Source: Desulfobacteraceae bacterium (lineage in GTDB: Bacteria > Desulfobacterota > Desulfobacteria > Desulfobacterales > RPRI01). Taken from it: a DNA stretch of 32,651 nt. Shown piece by piece: positions 31,209 to 32,651 of this stretch (within the stretch, counting starts at the first letter, position 1; each line of letters begins with the position of its first letter). The stretch spans positions 1 to 32,651 of the forward strand of contig RPRI01000048.1 of the NCBI GenBank assembly GCA_003818505.1, in the 5' to 3' direction. The translations under genes and the position numbers were made by a program. The notes under the pieces are model-generated. The model ran no database searches. It was given only the letters and a program-made list of their open reading frames with translations, and had not been told where the DNA came from.

Positions 31209-32456
31209 ATGAATATTGTTGAGCTGAAGAACAAAAAGATTAAAGAACTGACCCAGATGGCCAAAAGCCTTAATATTGACGGGGCTGCCGGCATGAGGAA
31301 ACAGGAGCTTATTTTTGCTTTAATCCAGAGTCAAATAGAGAAGAATGGTTTGATCTATGGTGAAGGAACGCTTGAAATTCTTCCTGACGGCTTTGGATTT
31401 TTAAGAGCTCCGAGTTATAATTATTTGCCCGGTCCTGATGATATTTATGTATCACCTTCTCAGATAAGACGATTCAATCTGAGGACCGGTGATATCGTAT
31501 CAGGTCAGATCAGGCAACCGAAGGAGTCGGAACGATATTTTGCATTGCTGAAAGTTGAAGCTGTTAACTATGAAGATCCGGAAATCGCAAGGGAAAAAAT
31601 TCTTTTCGACAACCTGACGCCTCTTTATCCCAACAGAAAGGTAAACATAGAAAATGATCCTGAAAATTATTCAATGAGAATAATGGATCTGATGATTCCC
31701 ATAGGCTTCGGCCAGCGTGGACTGATTGTTTCACCGCCAAGGGCCGGAAAAACAATGATATTGCAGAATATTGCAAACAGCATTATAGCCAGCCATAAAG
31801 AGGTTATACCGTTTGTGCTTCTTATAGATGAGCGGCCCGAAGAAGTTACGGACATGGAGCGGACTGTCAATGCTGAAGTAATCAGTTCAACATTCGACGA
31901 ACCCGCAGAAAGACATGTCCAAGTGGCTGAAATGGTTATTGAAAAAGCCAAGAGGCTGGTTGAGCATAAAAAAGATGTTGTTATTCTTTTGGACAGCATA
32001 ACGAGGCTTGCACGGGCATACAACTCGGTGATGCCGCCAAGCGGAAAGATTTTGTCCGGCGGTGTCGATTCGAATGCTCTTCAAAGGCCAAAAAGGTTTT
32101 TTGGCGCTGCCAGAAACATTGAAGAAGGCGGAAGTCTAACCATTATTGCAACGGCCCTTGTTGATACAGGAAGCCGGATGGACGAAGTGATATTTGAGGA
32201 ATTCAAGGGAACAGGCAATATGGAGATACAGCTTGACAGAAGGCTTGCCGACAAACGTGTTTTCCCGGCGATAGACATCAAAAAATCGGGTACAAGAAAA
32301 GAGGAACTCCTTCTTTCCGAAGAGACCCTTAACAGGGTTTGGATTTTGAGAAAACTTCTTTCTTCATTAAATCCCATTGACAGCCTTGAATTTCTTCTTG
32401 AAAAAATGCGCGGAACAAAGAATAATGAACATTTTTTAAAATCAATGAACGCATAA
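31209..32456 (+). CDS. rho: Transcription termination factor Rho
   Basis: 415 residues, near the usual length. The N-terminal helix bundle ([20 protein letters not shown]) leads to the RNA-binding cold-shock-like fold [16 protein letters not shown] (RNP1 GFGFLR 61-66). The P-loop is SPPRAGKTM (175-183), Walker B is [15 protein letters not shown], the Q-loop region follows, and [14 protein letters not shown] is at the C terminus. Rho is the RNA-dependent hexameric ATPase that terminates transcripts. It has a long gene-free leader, consistent with autogenous control known for rho elsewhere. Family D repeats bracket it. Confidence 0.99.
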   Translation: MNIVELKNKKIKELTQMAKSLNIDGAAGMRKQELIFALIQSQIEKNGLIYGEGTLEILPDGFGFLRAPSYNYLPGPDDIYVSPSQIRRFNLRTGDIVSGQIRQPKESERYFALLKVEAVNYEDPEIAREKILFDNLTPLYPNRKVNIENDPENYSMRIMDLMIPIGFGQRGLIVSPPRAGKTMILQNIANSIIASHKEVIPFVLLIDERPEEVTDMERTVNAEVISSTFDEPAERHVQVAEMVIEKAKRLVEHKKDVVILLDSITRLARAYNSVMPPSGKILSGGVDSNALQRPKRFFGAARNIEEGGSLTIIATALVDTGSRMDEVIFEEFKGTGNMEIQLDRRLADKRVFPAIDIKKSGTRKEELLLSEETLNRVWILRKLLSSLNPIDSLEFLLEKMRGTKNNEHFLKSMNA

Positions 32457-32525
32457 CCCCGATAAACGGGACTTTATTTCAGTCCCTCCTTGAGGGGTTT
32501 AAGAAAGCAGAAAGAAATAATTTCT
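32457..32525. repeat. Repeat family D, copy 2 (after rho)
   Basis: It begins at the base after the rho TAA: CCCCGATAAACGGGACTTTA, then a CCC...GAGGGG hairpin and AAATAATTTCTTA. It matches 31004-31074 over most positions. The first hairpin followed by ACTTTATTT could act as a weak terminator. Confidence 0.75.
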
Positions 32526-32526
32526 T

Positions 32527-32651
32527 ACTTAGTGTCCATCCGGAAACTAAAGATAGATACTATTGCGTTTCCAATTCGGAAATCGGCAATTTTGGGCAAG
32601 CTCAAGAAAATCAAGGGATTGCGCGGAGGCATACGCAATGTATGCCGCACA
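32527..32651. repeat. Dispersed MITE-like repeat, family E, copy 2 (cut by window edge)
   Basis: It starts TAGTGTCCATCCGGAAACTA (32531 region) and contains TTTCCAATTCGGAAATCGGC and TTTTGGGCAAGCTCAAG, as in the 29114-29292 copy on the opposite strand. The right end lies outside the window. Confidence 0.7.

Noticed and set aside
1-32651. CRISPR arrays or rRNA genes
   Set aside because: No regularly spaced direct repeats with unique spacers and no rRNA-like stretches were seen; the repeats present are dispersed.

Overview
The window is a chromosomal segment of a Gram-negative bacterium. It has lipid A/LPS-type genes, a secretin-like protein, a gene order dominated by small housekeeping operons, moderate GC, and several families of short dispersed palindromic repeats. 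This combination is most like the Desulfobacterota (deltaproteobacterial sulfate-reducer lineages). That assignment is inference from gene style and repeats; no rRNA is present to confirm it.

Layout. (1) 1-2200, minus strand: a sigma70-type promoter, a clear fluoride (crcB-motif) riboswitch with its terminator, then a dynamin-like GTPase overlapping an MFS transporter that runs off the left edge. (2) 2258-4640: rmuC, a dispersed palindromic repeat, a 5'-truncated DUF169 gene and a small degraded [2Fe-2S] gene. (3) 4720-5365: an IS200-type insertion sequence with its TnpA. (4) 5543-11125, plus strand: a compact accessory cluster of a frameshifted small ORF, two TPR proteins, an HExxH (ImmA/IrrE-like) metalloprotease, a MazG-like nucleotide pyrophosphohydrolase and a large nuclease/DUF2075 helicase/S24-peptidase fusion. 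It looks like a candidate stress or defence island. (5) 11499-13559: a secretin-domain protein, YhbY and thiol peroxidase, separated by MITE-like repeats. (6) 13761-18993, minus strand: Gdt1-type transporter, transketolase, radical SAM protein, DUF554 membrane protein and an alpha/beta hydrolase. (7) 19267-26120: an outer-membrane glycolipid module with a lipid A acyltransferase, a WaaP/InaA-like kinase, a GT39-like membrane glycosyltransferase, a protein with two kinase-like domains, an FkbM methyltransferase and a GT2 glycosyltransferase. (8) 26190-32456: tRNA-Arg(CCG), folC, rpsU, adk, a CCA-adding-type nucleotidyltransferase and rho.

The most notable result is the fluoride riboswitch. Its aptamer, pseudoknot and terminator are all readable, and it controls a dynamin-like GTPase plus an MFS transporter rather than the usual crcB/Fluc or CLC-F exporters. 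The second is the five-gene accessory cluster beside the IS200 element. At least five families of short repeats (A-E) are interspersed. One supplies the stop codon of the DUF554 gene, one lies against a truncated gene, and one brackets rho as direct repeats.
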